DNA from: a virus
Direction: 5' to 3' (one strand)
DNA: 64,000 nt
IMG/VR virus record: IMGVR_UViG_3300043464_001162
Span: 23,045-87,044 of that record
Shown here: positions 44,354-52,819 of the stretch, one piece after another
How positions within the stretch are numbered: position 1 is the first letter of the stretch
Layout of the letters: each line of letters starts with the position of its first letter
Notes under the pieces: model-generated
Told to the model about the DNA's origin: nothing
The model's input: the letters and a program-made list of their open reading frames with translations, nothing else
The model's database searches: none
Program-made: the position numbers and the translations under genes

Positions 44354-46096
44354 ATGGCAGATAAATCAATATTTAGTAGGTTACAAAAATTATTTTCAAC
44401 AAATACTATTGTTAGAAAAACGGCGAAAGGAATCAAAGTAGTAGATACCGATGAGTATCAAAACATGACTACTAACCTCGTTGACCGTTTTATGAAACTA
44501 AAAGTTACAAATTACGGAACTGGACAAGTAGAATCTTCATTAGCATATCAACAAGTTAGAATTGATTTGTTTAGAGATTATGACTCAATGGATACAGACC
44601 CAATTTTATCATCAGCATTAAATGTTTATGCAGACGAATGTACTGCAAGAAACGAATTCGGTAGTGTATTAAAGATACATCATGAAGATGACCAAATCAA
44701 ACAAGTATTAGAAAATTTATTTTACGATACACTTAATGTTGAATTTAACTTATGGCCATGGGTTAGAAATTTGGTTAAATATGGTGATTTTTATTTACAA
44801 TTAGAAATGGCAGATGAATTTGGTATTGTTAATACAAATCCATTATCCGTATATGAAATGAGTAGAGTTGAAGGATTTGACCAAGAAAATCCACAAAGAG
44901 TTAAATTTGTATACGCACCATATCAAAATCCAAATAGTGGATATTCTCAAAATAATAAAAAAGAATTTGAAAACTACGAAATTGCACACTTTAGATTAAA
45001 TGGTGATGCAAACTTCTTACCTTATGGAAAATCTATGTTAGAAGGTGCTAGAAGAGTTTGGAAACAATTGATGTTGATGGAAGATGCAATGTTAATCCAC
45101 AGAGTTATGAGAGCTCCTGAAAAGAGAATCTTTAAAGTGGATGTTGGTAATATTCCACCAAATGAAGTGGATAACTACATGCAAAAGATTATTAACTCAT
45201 CTAAAAAAGTTCCATTTGTTGACGAAAGAACTGGTGAGTATAACTTAAAATATAATATGCAAAACTTAATTGAAGATTATTACATGCCAGTTCGTGGTAG
45301 TGATAATGGAACTTCAATTGATACCCTAAAAGGTTTAGAATATAATATGATTGATGATATCAATTATTTAAAAAATAAATTGATGTCAGCTTTACAAATT
45401 CCAAAAGCATATTTAGGATACGAAGAAGATACCAATGGTAAAGCAACTCTTGCAGCAATGGATGTTAGATTTGCAAAAACAATTGAAAGAATTCAAAGAG
45501 TAATTGTATCCGAATTAACTAAAATTGCAATCGTTCACTTATATGCACAAGGAATTGAAGATGATAGATTAACTGCTTTCACATTAGAATTAACTATTCC
45601 ATCTAAAATATACGAACAAGAAAAGGTTGAATTGTATACATCAAAAATAGCATTGATTCAACAAATGCAACAAACCAAAATGGTTTCAAAAGAATGGATG
45701 TATAAGGCTATATTAAATATGGCTAAAGATGAACAAGATGAAATGACAATGCAAGTATTAGATGATACAAAACAATCATTCCGCTTAACTTCTATTGAAA
45801 CTCAGGGTATGGACCCGGCTAAACCAACCGGAACCGAAGGTACGACAAATGTTGAAGAAGAGATAGATAATATCAATTTAGAATTAGCAAATGAAGACGA
45901 AGGTGGTAGACCTAAAGACCCTACGAGATATGGTAAAGATGACCATCCACAAGGTAGAGACCCATTAGGTATTAAAACACTTAAACAAAAAGAAGGTTCT
46001 GTAAAATATAAACCCAGAGAATCATATACTGAGATATTTAAAGATATGAAGGGTAATAAAAAAAAGATTTTAACAGAGAATTTAACAAAAAAGTAA
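44354..46096 (+). CDS. Portal protein (gp20-like)
   Basis: A 580-residue protein with the T4-type portal layout: MTTNLVDRFMKLKVTNYGTG, YDSMDTDPILSSALNVYADE, WPWVRNLVKYGDFYLQLEM, LPYGKSMLEGARRVWKQL, VMRAPEKRIFKVDVGNIPPN and KAYLGYEEDTNGKATLAA. The dodecameric portal forms the unique head vertex through which DNA enters. The C-terminal ~80 residues are acidic then basic and less conserved. The position after terminase and before the prohead protease is the usual T4 order. Confidence 0.95.
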   Translation: MADKSIFSRLQKLFSTNTIVRKTAKGIKVVDTDEYQNMTTNLVDRFMKLKVTNYGTGQVESSLAYQQVRIDLFRDYDSMDTDPILSSALNVYADECTARNEFGSVLKIHHEDDQIKQVLENLFYDTLNVEFNLWPWVRNLVKYGDFYLQLEMADEFGIVNTNPLSVYEMSRVEGFDQENPQRVKFVYAPYQNPNSGYSQNNKKEFENYEIAHFRLNGDANFLPYGKSMLEGARRVWKQLMLMEDAMLIHRVMRAPEKRIFKVDVGNIPPNEVDNYMQKIINSSKKVPFVDERTGEYNLKYNMQNLIEDYYMPVRGSDNGTSIDTLKGLEYNMIDDINYLKNKLMSALQIPKAYLGYEEDTNGKATLAAMDVRFAKTIERIQRVIVSELTKIAIVHLYAQGIEDDRLTAFTLELTIPSKIYEQEKVELYTSKIALIQQMQQTKMVSKEWMYKAILNMAKDEQDEMTMQVLDDTKQSFRLTSIETQGMDPAKPTGTEGTTNVEEEIDNINLELANEDEGGRPKDPTRYGKDDHPQGRDPLGIKTLKQKEGSVKYKPRESYTEIFKDMKGNKKKILTENLTKK

Positions 46097-46113
46097 TAAA
46101 GTAATATAAAAAC

Positions 46114-46122
46114 ATATTTATA
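46114..46122 (+). promoter_or_regulatory. ATATTTATA box before the 46144 gene
   Basis: Exact ATATTTATA, 21 nt before the ATG at 46144, in the 47-bp gap after the portal gene. It would drive the prohead-core and protease genes. Confidence 0.45.
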
Positions 46123-46143
46123 TCTGATAAATAATATCAATTG

Positions 46144-47016
46144 ATGAAAAAAATAAAGCATTCAAAGTTTAAAAATACCGGATTTATATTCGAATTATTA
46201 GTAAGACAAATCACGTCCGAAATAATGTCTAATAACAAATCTGTTGCAGAAAAAATTTTAAAAGAACATTTTAATTCAAAAAAAGAATTATCTAAAGAAT
46301 TGAAATTATATCAATATCTTGTTAATGAAAAATACAATTCAGAATCAAAAGCTGAACAGTTCATCAACACAATATTAGAAGCTCGTAAAAGATTAGATGA
46401 AACTAAACTTACAAGAGAAAAATATAATCTTATTAAAGAAATTAAAGAAACTTATAATTTAGATGAATTTATAAAATCATCTATTTCAAATTATAAAACT
46501 CTTGCATCTATTTATAAAATATTTGAAACCGTTACATCGGTAGAACAATTTGACCCAACTGATATCGTTTCATCTCGTTTTACAATTGCAGAAAATATAA
46601 TCAACTCATCTATTGAAAATAAAGATGTAAAAATTAAAGATGCAGTTTTAGAAGAATATAGAAAACAAGATGAAGATTTAAGAGCGGTATCTTATAAATT
46701 ATTAGTAGAATCTTTTAATAGTAAATACAAAAATCTAACCGAAGACCAGAAAGGATTATTAAGAGAATATATTAACAACATCAATAACACAGGTAAATTG
46801 AATCAATATGTTAATGAAGAAGTAACTAAATTAGTAGATTCATTAAAAGAAGTTGGTTCTAAAATTTCTGACAAAGTTACTAAAATTAAATTAGCAGAAA
46901 CAATTGCAAATGTTAGAAAAATTAAATCTGTAAAAAAGATTAAAGAACAACATTTATCTGCAATGATGATGACATATGAACTATTAGGTGAACTAAAACA
47001 ATCGATTAAAAAATAA
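46144..47016 (+). CDS. Helical hypothetical protein, possible prohead core component
   Basis: A 290-residue, almost entirely helical and Lys/Glu-rich protein starting MKKIKHSKFKNTGFIFELLV. An in-frame TTG three bases upstream is a less likely start than the ATG. Segments such as LTEDQKGLLREYINNINNTG and KIKLAETIANVRKIKSVKKI suggest a coiled or bundle structure. It lies between portal and protease, where T4 encodes prohead core proteins gp67/gp68. A head-assembly role is inferred from position. No family recognised. Confidence 0.55.
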   Translation: MKKIKHSKFKNTGFIFELLVRQITSEIMSNNKSVAEKILKEHFNSKKELSKELKLYQYLVNEKYNSESKAEQFINTILEARKRLDETKLTREKYNLIKEIKETYNLDEFIKSSISNYKTLASIYKIFETVTSVEQFDPTDIVSSRFTIAENIINSSIENKDVKIKDAVLEEYRKQDEDLRAVSYKLLVESFNSKYKNLTEDQKGLLREYINNINNTGKLNQYVNEEVTKLVDSLKEVGSKISDKVTKIKLAETIANVRKIKSVKKIKEQHLSAMMMTYELLGELKQSIKK

Positions 47017-47020
47017 AATT

Positions 47021-47248
47021 ATGAGTGTAAATTATAGAGCATATAACGCAAAATTAGTAACATCTGGTTCTGCCGCATTAATAGATAGAGTGTGGGGTGT
47101 GTTACCTGTGAGTGGTGTGACCGGTACAATTACTTTAGAAGGTAATACAACCATTTCATTGGCACATTTAACAGCAGGAGAACCTTTTCCTTGTTATGTA
47201 AAAAGTATTTCAGTAACCAATGGTGGTTCTGTTTATGTATTAGCTTAA
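47021..47248 (+). CDS. Small beta-rich hypothetical protein
   Basis: A 75-residue protein, MSVNYRAYNAKLVTSGSAAL...VSGVTGTITLEGNTTISL...VTNGGSVYVLA. The strand-turn pattern with Gly/Thr suggests a small beta sandwich or barrel, possibly a virion surface or connector protein. It has no enzyme motif. It sits 4 bp after the helical gene and 10 bp before the DUF3008-like gene in the head operon. Function unknown. Confidence 0.55.
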   Translation: MSVNYRAYNAKLVTSGSAALIDRVWGVLPVSGVTGTITLEGNTTISLAHLTAGEPFPCYVKSISVTNGGSVYVLA

Positions 47249-47258
47249 TATTATCAAA

Positions 47259-47843
47259 ATGCCAGCAGTATCAAAAGCACAACAACGATTTATGGGTATG
47301 GTTCATGCAGCTCAAAAAGGTGATATGGAAAATCCATCACCAGAAGTTGCAAAAGCAGCCGATTCAATGTCTGACAAAGATGCTAAAGACTTTGCATCAA
47401 CTAAACACAAAGGATTGCCAAATAAAGTTAAAAAAGAATCAATCATAAAACTTAAAGAAATTATTAAGGGAATGATTGACGAAATGAATACTACTGCAAA
47501 TGTACAAGGATATAATACTCCAAATGCATTCGGTAAAAAAGGTAGCGAGAAAAAAACTGCAAAGAAGGCTGCAAAACTAACAGGATATAGTGTAGTTAAT
47601 GAGAATCGTTGGATTGAATTAAAAAAAGAAGATTCTCCTGCATATGTAAAAGTTAATAAAGGAATATCTAATATCAATAAACAACTTGCAGAAATTGAAA
47701 AATTTATGGGTTGGTATGGTAGATTGAAACAAGAGAATGGAGTAAGTAATCAAAATTTCTGGAAAAGAACGAATAAACATATTTATACTATAAAAGAAAG
47801 ATTACTTAAATTAGAACAACAAATCAGAAAAATAGCACAATAA
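47259..47843 (+). CDS. DUF3008-like protein with C-terminal helical extension
   Basis: A 194-residue protein. The N-terminal PAVSKAQQRFMGMVHAAQKG, then KAADSMSDKDAKDFASTKHK and GLP, is the signature of DUF3008, known from phages and bacteria without a defined role. The C-terminal half is helical and basic (KGISNINKQLAEIEKFMGWY, TIKERLLKLEQQIRKIAQ). It sits in the head operon and may be an internal head protein or prohead-core component. A second frame at 47191-47448 is a shadow. Confidence 0.65.
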   Translation: MPAVSKAQQRFMGMVHAAQKGDMENPSPEVAKAADSMSDKDAKDFASTKHKGLPNKVKKESIIKLKEIIKGMIDEMNTTANVQGYNTPNAFGKKGSEKKTAKKAAKLTGYSVVNENRWIELKKEDSPAYVKVNKGISNINKQLAEIEKFMGWYGRLKQENGVSNQNFWKRTNKHIYTIKERLLKLEQQIRKIAQ

Positions 47844-47844
47844 A

Positions 47845-48141
47845 ATGAATTTAGAAGAATTAAAAAACATTGTTAGAGAAGTATTAGACGAGCAAACAAA
47901 TGACTACGAAAAGTTTTTTAAGCGTATGCTTTCAAAAACAGGTCATTCATTAAAGGATATGTCTCCTAAAGCAAAATCTAAATTCTTTATTGCAGTTGAT
48001 AAAGCTTATAAAGCTAAGAACGAAGGTAGATTAAAAGGATATAACGAAGACTTACCTGGAAACCAAGATGTATTGGATGTAGATAAAGATGGTGAAATTG
48101 AGGCATCTGATTTGGCATCATTAAGAAATAAGAAAAAGTAA
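47845..48141 (+). CDS. Small protein with EF-hand/dockerin-like Ca-binding loop
   Basis: A 98-residue protein. The N-terminal LEELKNIVREVLDEQTNDYE is helical. The C-terminal DVDKDGEIEASDLASLRNKK matches a calcium-binding EF-hand/dockerin loop (D-x-D-x-D-G-x-I-x-x-x-D). It overlaps the protease start by one base, so it may be a prohead-core peptide cleaved during maturation, as small core proteins are in T4. Calcium binding is a motif-based inference. Confidence 0.6.
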   Translation: MNLEELKNIVREVLDEQTNDYEKFFKRMLSKTGHSLKDMSPKAKSKFFIAVDKAYKAKNEGRLKGYNEDLPGNQDVLDVDKDGEIEASDLASLRNKKK

Positions 48142-48731
48142 TGAATAAAGGATTACTAATAGAAACTCACTTATTTGAGGCAAAGCTTCAAAAAGAAGAA
48201 AATGGAACTTATTTGGTTAAGGGTATCTTGCAAAGAGCAGGTGCTCCAAATCAAAACCATAGAAGATATCCAAAAGAAATCTTAGAAAGAGAGTGTATGA
48301 AATATGAAACTCTTATTAAAGAAAGAAGAGCATTGGGTGAATTAGACCATCCTGAGTCTCCAGTTATCAACCTAAAGAATGTATCACACAATATTAGAGA
48401 AATTTGGTGGGAAGGTGATGATGTTTGTGGTGTGGTAGAAATTCTTTCAACTCCATCTGGTAATATCTTAAAAGAATTATTGAAGAACAATATTCGTTTA
48501 GGTATTTCATCAAGAGGATTAGGTTCAGTAAAAAATATGAATGATGGGACTGTAATGGTTCAGGAAGACTTTGAATTAGTTGGATGGGACTTTGTATCAA
48601 ATCCGTCAACACATGGTGCATTTATGGCTCCTATGAACGAAAGTAAACAATGGGCAAAAGTAGCTGAGGAATGTGGTAAGTGGTGCAAGTCACAAGATTT
48701 AATGAGAGAAATTATAATAGAATTAAACTAA
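48141..48731 (+). CDS. Prohead maturation protease (gp21-like)
   Basis: A 196-residue serine protease of the T4 gp21 type. The catalytic His is H70 in GELDHPES and the nucleophile lies in GISSRGLGS (121-129). The surrounding VKGILQRAGAPNQNHRRYP and DFELVGWDFVSNPSTHGAF are typical. It cleaves scaffold and capsid proteins during head maturation, preferring (L/I)-x-E sites in T4. A matching LDE site occurs near residue 59 of the capsid protein here. It is positioned before scaffold and capsid, as expected. Confidence 0.93.
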   Translation: MNKGLLIETHLFEAKLQKEENGTYLVKGILQRAGAPNQNHRRYPKEILERECMKYETLIKERRALGELDHPESPVINLKNVSHNIREIWWEGDDVCGVVEILSTPSGNILKELLKNNIRLGISSRGLGSVKNMNDGTVMVQEDFELVGWDFVSNPSTHGAFMAPMNESKQWAKVAEECGKWCKSQDLMREIIIELN

Positions 48732-48735
48732 TAAG

Positions 48736-49146
48736 ATGATAAAGTTAAAAGATTTAATGAAAGAAAATGAAGAATTTCAACAATTGCCTTCAAACTTAAA
48801 GAAGCATTTTTTGGAAATTATTTCAACATATGGTCAACACAGAGAAGGAATAAGTAGAAAATCTGACATTAGACAAGTTGCAGAAACATTAGGTGCAATT
48901 GCAGACGCTGCACAAGAATACACTTTGAGAGAAGGTGATGATTGGTTTGATAGAGTGACTATTAAAAGAAACATGGGTGAATTGAAAAAACTACAAGGTG
49001 CATTTGAAAAAGAAGCTAAAGAAGCATCTCAACAACAACAAAGATTGGAAGCACTTTATGAAGATATGGGAAATGTATTGGGTAGATATTTTGAAATTGC
49101 AGACATTTCTGAAGATGTTATGAAAGAAAGATTAGGAATAAAATAA
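48736..49146 (+). CDS. Helical hypothetical protein in the head operon
   Basis: A 136-residue helical protein, MIKLKDLMKENEEFQQLPSN... with KEAKEASQQQQRLEALYEDM and EISEDVMKERLGIK-like segments. Not recognised. No cysteine or membrane segment. It begins 4 bp after the protease gene and precedes the ferritin-like gene. It may be an internal head or scaffold-associated protein; this is inference from position. Confidence 0.55.
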   Translation: MIKLKDLMKENEEFQQLPSNLKKHFLEIISTYGQHREGISRKSDIRQVAETLGAIADAAQEYTLREGDDWFDRVTIKRNMGELKKLQGAFEKEAKEASQQQQRLEALYEDMGNVLGRYFEIADISEDVMKERLGIK

Positions 49147-49155
49147 AAAAACAAA

Positions 49156-49527
49156 TTGGAACAATTAGCATCATTATTATTACATAGTAGAACACAGGCA
49201 CATTCGTTTCATTTAGGACAAAGAGGTGTTGGTTCTTTATCTGCACATTTAGCATTGGGAGCATACTACGATTCAATTGGTGGTTTGGTAGATGGTTTAG
49301 TAGAAGCATATCAAGGACAATATGGTTTAATCAAATTACAACCTGTTAGTGGTTTAGATACAAACAATGATGTCAAAAATGTAATCAGTTATTTCGACAA
49401 ATTGATTGCAGCAGTTGCAAAATTGAGACAAGACAAAAAATTACAAATGAGTTGGTTACAAAACGACATAGATACGGTTGTAACTTTATTATACTCAACA
49501 AAATATAAATTGGTTAATTTACAATAG
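49156..49527 (+). CDS. Ferritin/Dps-like helical protein (DUF5856-like)
   Basis: A 123-residue all-helical protein, starting with TTG at 49156 (no ATG fits). LLLHSRTQAHSFHLGQRGVG, then LALGAYYDSIGGLVDGLVEA and YQGQYGLI, resembles the first helices of Dps/ferritin-like proteins (His..Tyr-x-x-Leu..Asp-x-x-x-E). It recalls the phage family DUF5856. Possible roles are iron or DNA binding, or a head-internal protein. Some Dps ligands seem present (H20, D45, E52 region), but a ferroxidase site is not proven. It lies just before bS21. Confidence 0.55.
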   Translation: MEQLASLLLHSRTQAHSFHLGQRGVGSLSAHLALGAYYDSIGGLVDGLVEAYQGQYGLIKLQPVSGLDTNNDVKNVISYFDKLIAAVAKLRQDKKLQMSWLQNDIDTVVTLLYSTKYKLVNLQ

Positions 49528-49531
49528 AAGG

Positions 49532-49708
49532 ATGTTAATAGTTAGTGTTAAAGGTGGAAATATAGAGTGGGCATTAAAGGACTATAAAAGAAAAGTTCAG
49601 TCCACAAAACAAATAGAAGAACTTAGAGATAGAAAGAATTTTACTAAACCCTCTAAGAGAAAACGGTTACAAAGAGAAGAAACTATAAGAAAAAACAAAT
49701 TATTTTAG
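49532..49708 (+). CDS. rpsU: Phage-encoded ribosomal protein bS21
   Basis: A 58-residue protein, MLIVSVKGGNIEWALKDYKR then KVQSTKQIEELRDRKNFTKP and a Lys/Arg-rich tail ending KNKLF. The order (short beta start, ALxxYKRK, LRxRxxFxKPSxxR) matches bacterial S21, and the MLIV start is like that of Bacteroidetes. S21 sits by the 3' end of 16S rRNA near the anti-Shine-Dalgarno. In Bacteroidetes it takes part in hiding that sequence, so a phage version could change which mRNAs are initiated. The ATG follows AGAAGG without a normal spacer. The next gene has a strong Shine-Dalgarno sequence. Confidence 0.87.
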   Translation: MLIVSVKGGNIEWALKDYKRKVQSTKQIEELRDRKNFTKPSKRKRLQREETIRKNKLF

Positions 49709-49709
49709 T

Positions 49710-49727
49710 AGTTTTCTTTAGTTTTCT
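49710..49727. promoter_or_regulatory. AGTTTT repeat pair, candidate operator of the capsid operon
   Basis: AGTTTTCTTTAGTTTTCT directly after the bS21 stop codon, with AGTTTT at 49710 and 49720 (10-bp phasing). It lies 11 bp upstream of a promoter box. It matches the repeats next to the ribbon-helix-helix gene at 8451-8490. Confidence 0.5.
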
Positions 49728-49738
49728 AAAAAATTTAC

Positions 49739-49747
49739 ATATTTATT
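49739..49747 (+). promoter_or_regulatory. Promoter-like box ATATTTATT for the scaffold-capsid operon
   Basis: One mismatch from the consensus, 151 nt before the ATG at 49899. This gives the longest leader in the window and puts the start downstream of the phased repeats. Confidence 0.4.
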
Positions 49748-49754
49748 ATCAAAT

Positions 49755-49835
49755 ATCTCATTTTTTATTATGAGATTATAAGACATCGTTGGTTAATGAA
49801 TACCCTTCTCTATAAGGTGTGACCGAACAACCAAC
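49755..49835 (+). promoter_or_regulatory. Structured 5' leader of the scaffold gene
   Basis: The leader can form two stems: ATCTCAT (49755-49761) with ATGAGAT (49770-49776), and GTTGGTT (49788-49794) with AACCAAC (49829-49835), the latter enclosing a smaller ACC(C)TT/AAGGT hairpin. No known riboswitch class is recognised. The structure lies 49 nt before the Shine-Dalgarno sequence and may control translation or mRNA stability. Confidence 0.4.
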
Positions 49836-49883
49836 ATAATTACATTGGAGTTTCTTATACGAAATAACTTCACAAACAAAACA

Positions 49884-49890
49884 TAAGGAG
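49884..49890 (+). promoter_or_regulatory. Strong Shine-Dalgarno sequence of the scaffold gene
   Basis: TAAGGAG followed by an 8-nt spacer to the ATG at 49899. I found no comparable site before any other gene in the window; most starts have only A-rich leaders. Confidence 0.8.
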
Positions 49891-49898
49891 AAAACAAG

Positions 49899-51128
49899 AT
49901 GGCAAATTCAAAATTATTGAAAGAAGCAATCGCTGACGCTAAAGCCGTTAAAGAAACTGCATTAGCTAACGCAAAATTGGCTCTTGAAGAGGCTTTCACT
50001 CCAAGACTTCAATCTATTTTAAGTCAAAAGCTACAAGCTGAGGCAGAAATGGAAGATGAAGAGAAGGATGAAACTAATGAAGAGTTAAGCTCAACTGGTA
50101 TCGGGTCTAAAGTAGACGGTGGATACGCTGAGACTCCAGGTTCACAACCAACTTTAGATGCAATGACTGATTTATCAGTTGGTGTAAAAAAAGATGCTGG
50201 AAAACCTGAACAAGCTGGTACTGACTATAAGAAAGTAGCAGACATTTCTGAAGAAGAAAATCCTTTCGCTGATGACGCAGCTGGTGATGACAAAGATGCA
50301 AAAATTGCAGAATTGGAATCTAGAATTGCAGAATTAGAAGGTGGTGATTCAACTGAAGACGAAATGGGTGGAGATGATGAAATGAACATGGATGACATGG
50401 GTATGGATTCAACTGACGACCAAATGGGTGATGATTCTATGGATATGGATTCATCTGATGAAGAATCAGAAGATGATATGGACTTAGAAGCAATCATCAG
50501 AGAATTAGAAGCACAATTGGAAGGTGACGACCAAATGGATGCAACTGAAGAACCGGCAATGGACGAAGCTAAAGAAGATGAAGAATCTAAAATGGATGAG
50601 GCTAAAGAAGATGAAGAATCTAAAGTAGACGAAGCTAAAGAAGATGAAGAAAAATCTGAAATGGACGAAGTTATTGACTTGGAAGAAATCTTAAGAGAAA
50701 TGGAAGCTGACTTAACAAACGAAGCTGAAGAATCTAAAGATGACGAAAAAGAAGAAGAATTGAAAGAAGCATATTCTACAATTAAATCTTTACAAAAAAC
50801 TATTAACGAAGTAAACTTATTAAACGCTAAGTTATTATTCGCTAATAAATTATTCAGAGCTCACAACATGACTAACGAACAAAAAGTGAAAGTGATTGAA
50901 ACTTTGGATAGAACAAACTCAGTAAGAGAAGTTAAATTGGTTTACTCTACATTAGCAGAGAATTTCAAATATACTTCAATTTCTAAAACAGCTAAAAAAT
51001 CAATCACAGAAGGTATTGCTTCTAAAGTAGTTAAATCAACTGCTCCAAAGACTGAAGTTAAGCAAGTAATTGCTGAATCTGCAGACTTCTCTGATAGATT
51101 TAAGAAATTAGCAGGTATCATTAAATAA
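49899..51128 (+). CDS. Prohead scaffold/core protein (gp22-like)
   Basis: A 409-residue acidic scaffold. Residues 1-45 form an Ala/Lys helix (KLLKEAIADAKAVKETAL). The middle ~200 residues are very rich in Asp, Glu, Met and Ser. An 11-residue repeat DEAKEDEESKM/V occurs almost three times, at residues 222-252. The C-terminal ~140 residues contain INEVNLLNAKLLFANKLFRA and EQKVKVIETLDRTNSVRE, typical of T4-like core proteins. It should form the prohead core and be degraded by the gp21-like protease. It is the only gene with a strong Shine-Dalgarno sequence here, as expected for a protein needed in large amounts. Confidence 0.82.
   Translation: MANSKLLKEAIADAKAVKETALANAKLALEEAFTPRLQSILSQKLQAEAEMEDEEKDETNEELSSTGIGSKVDGGYAETPGSQPTLDAMTDLSVGVKKDAGKPEQAGTDYKKVADISEEENPFADDAAGDDKDAKIAELESRIAELEGGDSTEDEMGGDDEMNMDDMGMDSTDDQMGDDSMDMDSSDEESEDDMDLEAIIRELEAQLEGDDQMDATEEPAMDEAKEDEESKMDEAKEDEESKVDEAKEDEEKSEMDEVIDLEEILREMEADLTNEAEESKDDEKEEELKEAYSTIKSLQKTINEVNLLNAKLLFANKLFRAHNMTNEQKVKVIETLDRTNSVREVKLVYSTLAENFKYTSISKTAKKSITEGIASKVVKSTAPKTEVKQVIAESADFSDRFKKLAGIIK
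50562..50651 (+). repeat. 33-bp tandem repeat in the scaffold gene
   Basis: Units start at 50562, 50595 and 50628 and encode DEAKEDEESK plus one residue. The third copy is incomplete. Units differ at a few silent positions. Confidence 0.8.
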
Positions 51129-51153
51129 ACAAAAACAAATAAATTCATTAAAA

Positions 51154-52773
51154 ATGGACTTAAAACAAATTATGACTGGCGCAAACCCTCAATCAGTAAT
51201 GCTTGAGCAAACAAGAGGTTTGAAAGCTAAGTGGGAAAAAACAGGATTGTTAGAGAACGCAGGTTCAGAAACAACTAAGCATGGTATGGCAGTAATGTTA
51301 GAAAACCAAGCAAAACAATTATTAGACGAAGCTACAAGAACAGGTACATCTGCAGGTTCTGAAGAGTGGGCTGGTGTGGCATTACCATTGGTAAGAAGAG
51401 TTTTCGGAAGCATCGCTTCTAAAGAATTCGTTTCTGTACAACCAATGAACTTGCCTTCAGGTCTTATCTTCTACATGGACTTTAAATATGGTTCAAACCC
51501 AGCGGGTAATCCAAACTTTACTGGTTCTTCATTGTTCGGTAATAGTGGAACTTTTGGTAAAGATTCTTTAGATGCAAACACAAACAAATTAGGTTCAACT
51601 CAAGCAGCTGAAGGTGGTTTGTATGGTGCAGGTAGATTCGGATACACTATCAATAATCAAACATCTGCTGTAGTTGCAACTATTGCTTCTGCATCTTTAG
51701 CAGACCTTTCTTATGATTTATCTGATTCTACTGTTTCTGCATCTTATGCAGCTGACAAATTAAGAAAATTAACGGTAGCATTACCTGCAGGTGCAGATTG
51801 GAATGGTGTAAGAGCATTTGAATTAATTCATTCTGGTTCTGGATATGTAACAATTCCTGAATTGACGGTTAAAAATGGTTCAAACGTATCATTTGTTGCA
51901 TCGTATACTTCGGCTAACCCATTAGCAGGTTTTGCAACAGTTGGTACAACTTTGTATTACCACGCTCAACCTACAGCAGCTTTAAGAGGTGACTTCGAAG
52001 ATAGAGGTAATGATTTAGCTATCCCAGAAATCGAATTAGAATTGAAATCTGAGCCTATCGTTGCTAAGACAAGAAAATTAAAAGCTATTTGGACTCCTGA
52101 ATTAGCTCAAGACTTAAACGCTTACCATAGTGTAGACGCTGAAGCTGAGTTAACTCAAATGTTGTCTGAGTACATCTCTTTAGAAATCGACTTAGAAATC
52201 TTAGAAATGTTACAACAAAATGCTTTCACAACTGACTACTGGTCTTCTAAAGTAGGATATGACTGGAATGGTGCTGGATTCTCTATTGATTCTTCAGCAG
52301 CAGCAGCATCTGCTTACACTAAGAGTACTTGGTATCAAACTTTAGGTATCAAATTACAAAAGGTATCTAACAAAATCCATCAGTTAACAATGAGAGGTGG
52401 TGCTAACTTCGTAGTAGTATCTCCAAACGTTGCAACTATATTGGAATCAATGAATGGTTTCTCTGCTAACCCAGGTAAAGACGCTTTATCTTTCGCAGCA
52501 GGTGTTTCTAACATCGGTTCTATCTCTAACAGATATGACGTTTACAAAAACCCATACATGACTGAGAACGTATTATTAATGGGCTTCAAAGGTTCTAACT
52601 TCTTCGAAACAGGAGCAGTTTACGCACCATATGTACCATTGATTATGACTCCATTAGTTTATGACCCAACTAACTTCACTCCAAGAAGAGGTGTTATGAC
52701 TAGATATGCTAAGAAAATCGTAAGACCTGAGTTCTACGGTAAGATTATCATTGATGGTTTAGACACTCTTTAA
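51154..52773 (+). CDS. Major capsid protein (gp23-like)
   Basis: A 539-residue HK97-fold capsid protein. GVALPLVRRVFGSIASKEFV followed by SVQPMNLPSGLIFYMDFKYG is the T4 gp23 region after the cleavage site. ELAQDLNAYHSVDAEAELTQ, then LEIDLEILEMLQQNAF and GGANFVVVSPNVATILESM, are also typical. A likely maturation site is after E59 in QLLDEATR (L-x-E), close to the T4 cut after residue 65. It lies 25 bp after the scaffold gene, shares its transcript and is closed by a strong terminator at 52820. Confidence 0.95.
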   Translation: MDLKQIMTGANPQSVMLEQTRGLKAKWEKTGLLENAGSETTKHGMAVMLENQAKQLLDEATRTGTSAGSEEWAGVALPLVRRVFGSIASKEFVSVQPMNLPSGLIFYMDFKYGSNPAGNPNFTGSSLFGNSGTFGKDSLDANTNKLGSTQAAEGGLYGAGRFGYTINNQTSAVVATIASASLADLSYDLSDSTVSASYAADKLRKLTVALPAGADWNGVRAFELIHSGSGYVTIPELTVKNGSNVSFVASYTSANPLAGFATVGTTLYYHAQPTAALRGDFEDRGNDLAIPEIELELKSEPIVAKTRKLKAIWTPELAQDLNAYHSVDAEAELTQMLSEYISLEIDLEILEMLQQNAFTTDYWSSKVGYDWNGAGFSIDSSAAAASAYTKSTWYQTLGIKLQKVSNKIHQLTMRGGANFVVVSPNVATILESMNGFSANPGKDALSFAAGVSNIGSISNRYDVYKNPYMTENVLLMGFKGSNFFETGAVYAPYVPLIMTPLVYDPTNFTPRRGVMTRYAKKIVRPEFYGKIIIDGLDTL

Positions 52774-52819
52774 TCTTTGAGTAGATTAGATAAGTAATAG
52801 ACTTACAATAAAAGAAAAA

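Noticed and set aside
47191-47448. 85-residue plus-strand frame overlapping two genes
   Set aside because: It overlaps the end of the 47021 gene and the DUF3008 signature in another frame; the DUF3008 frame is clearly the real one.
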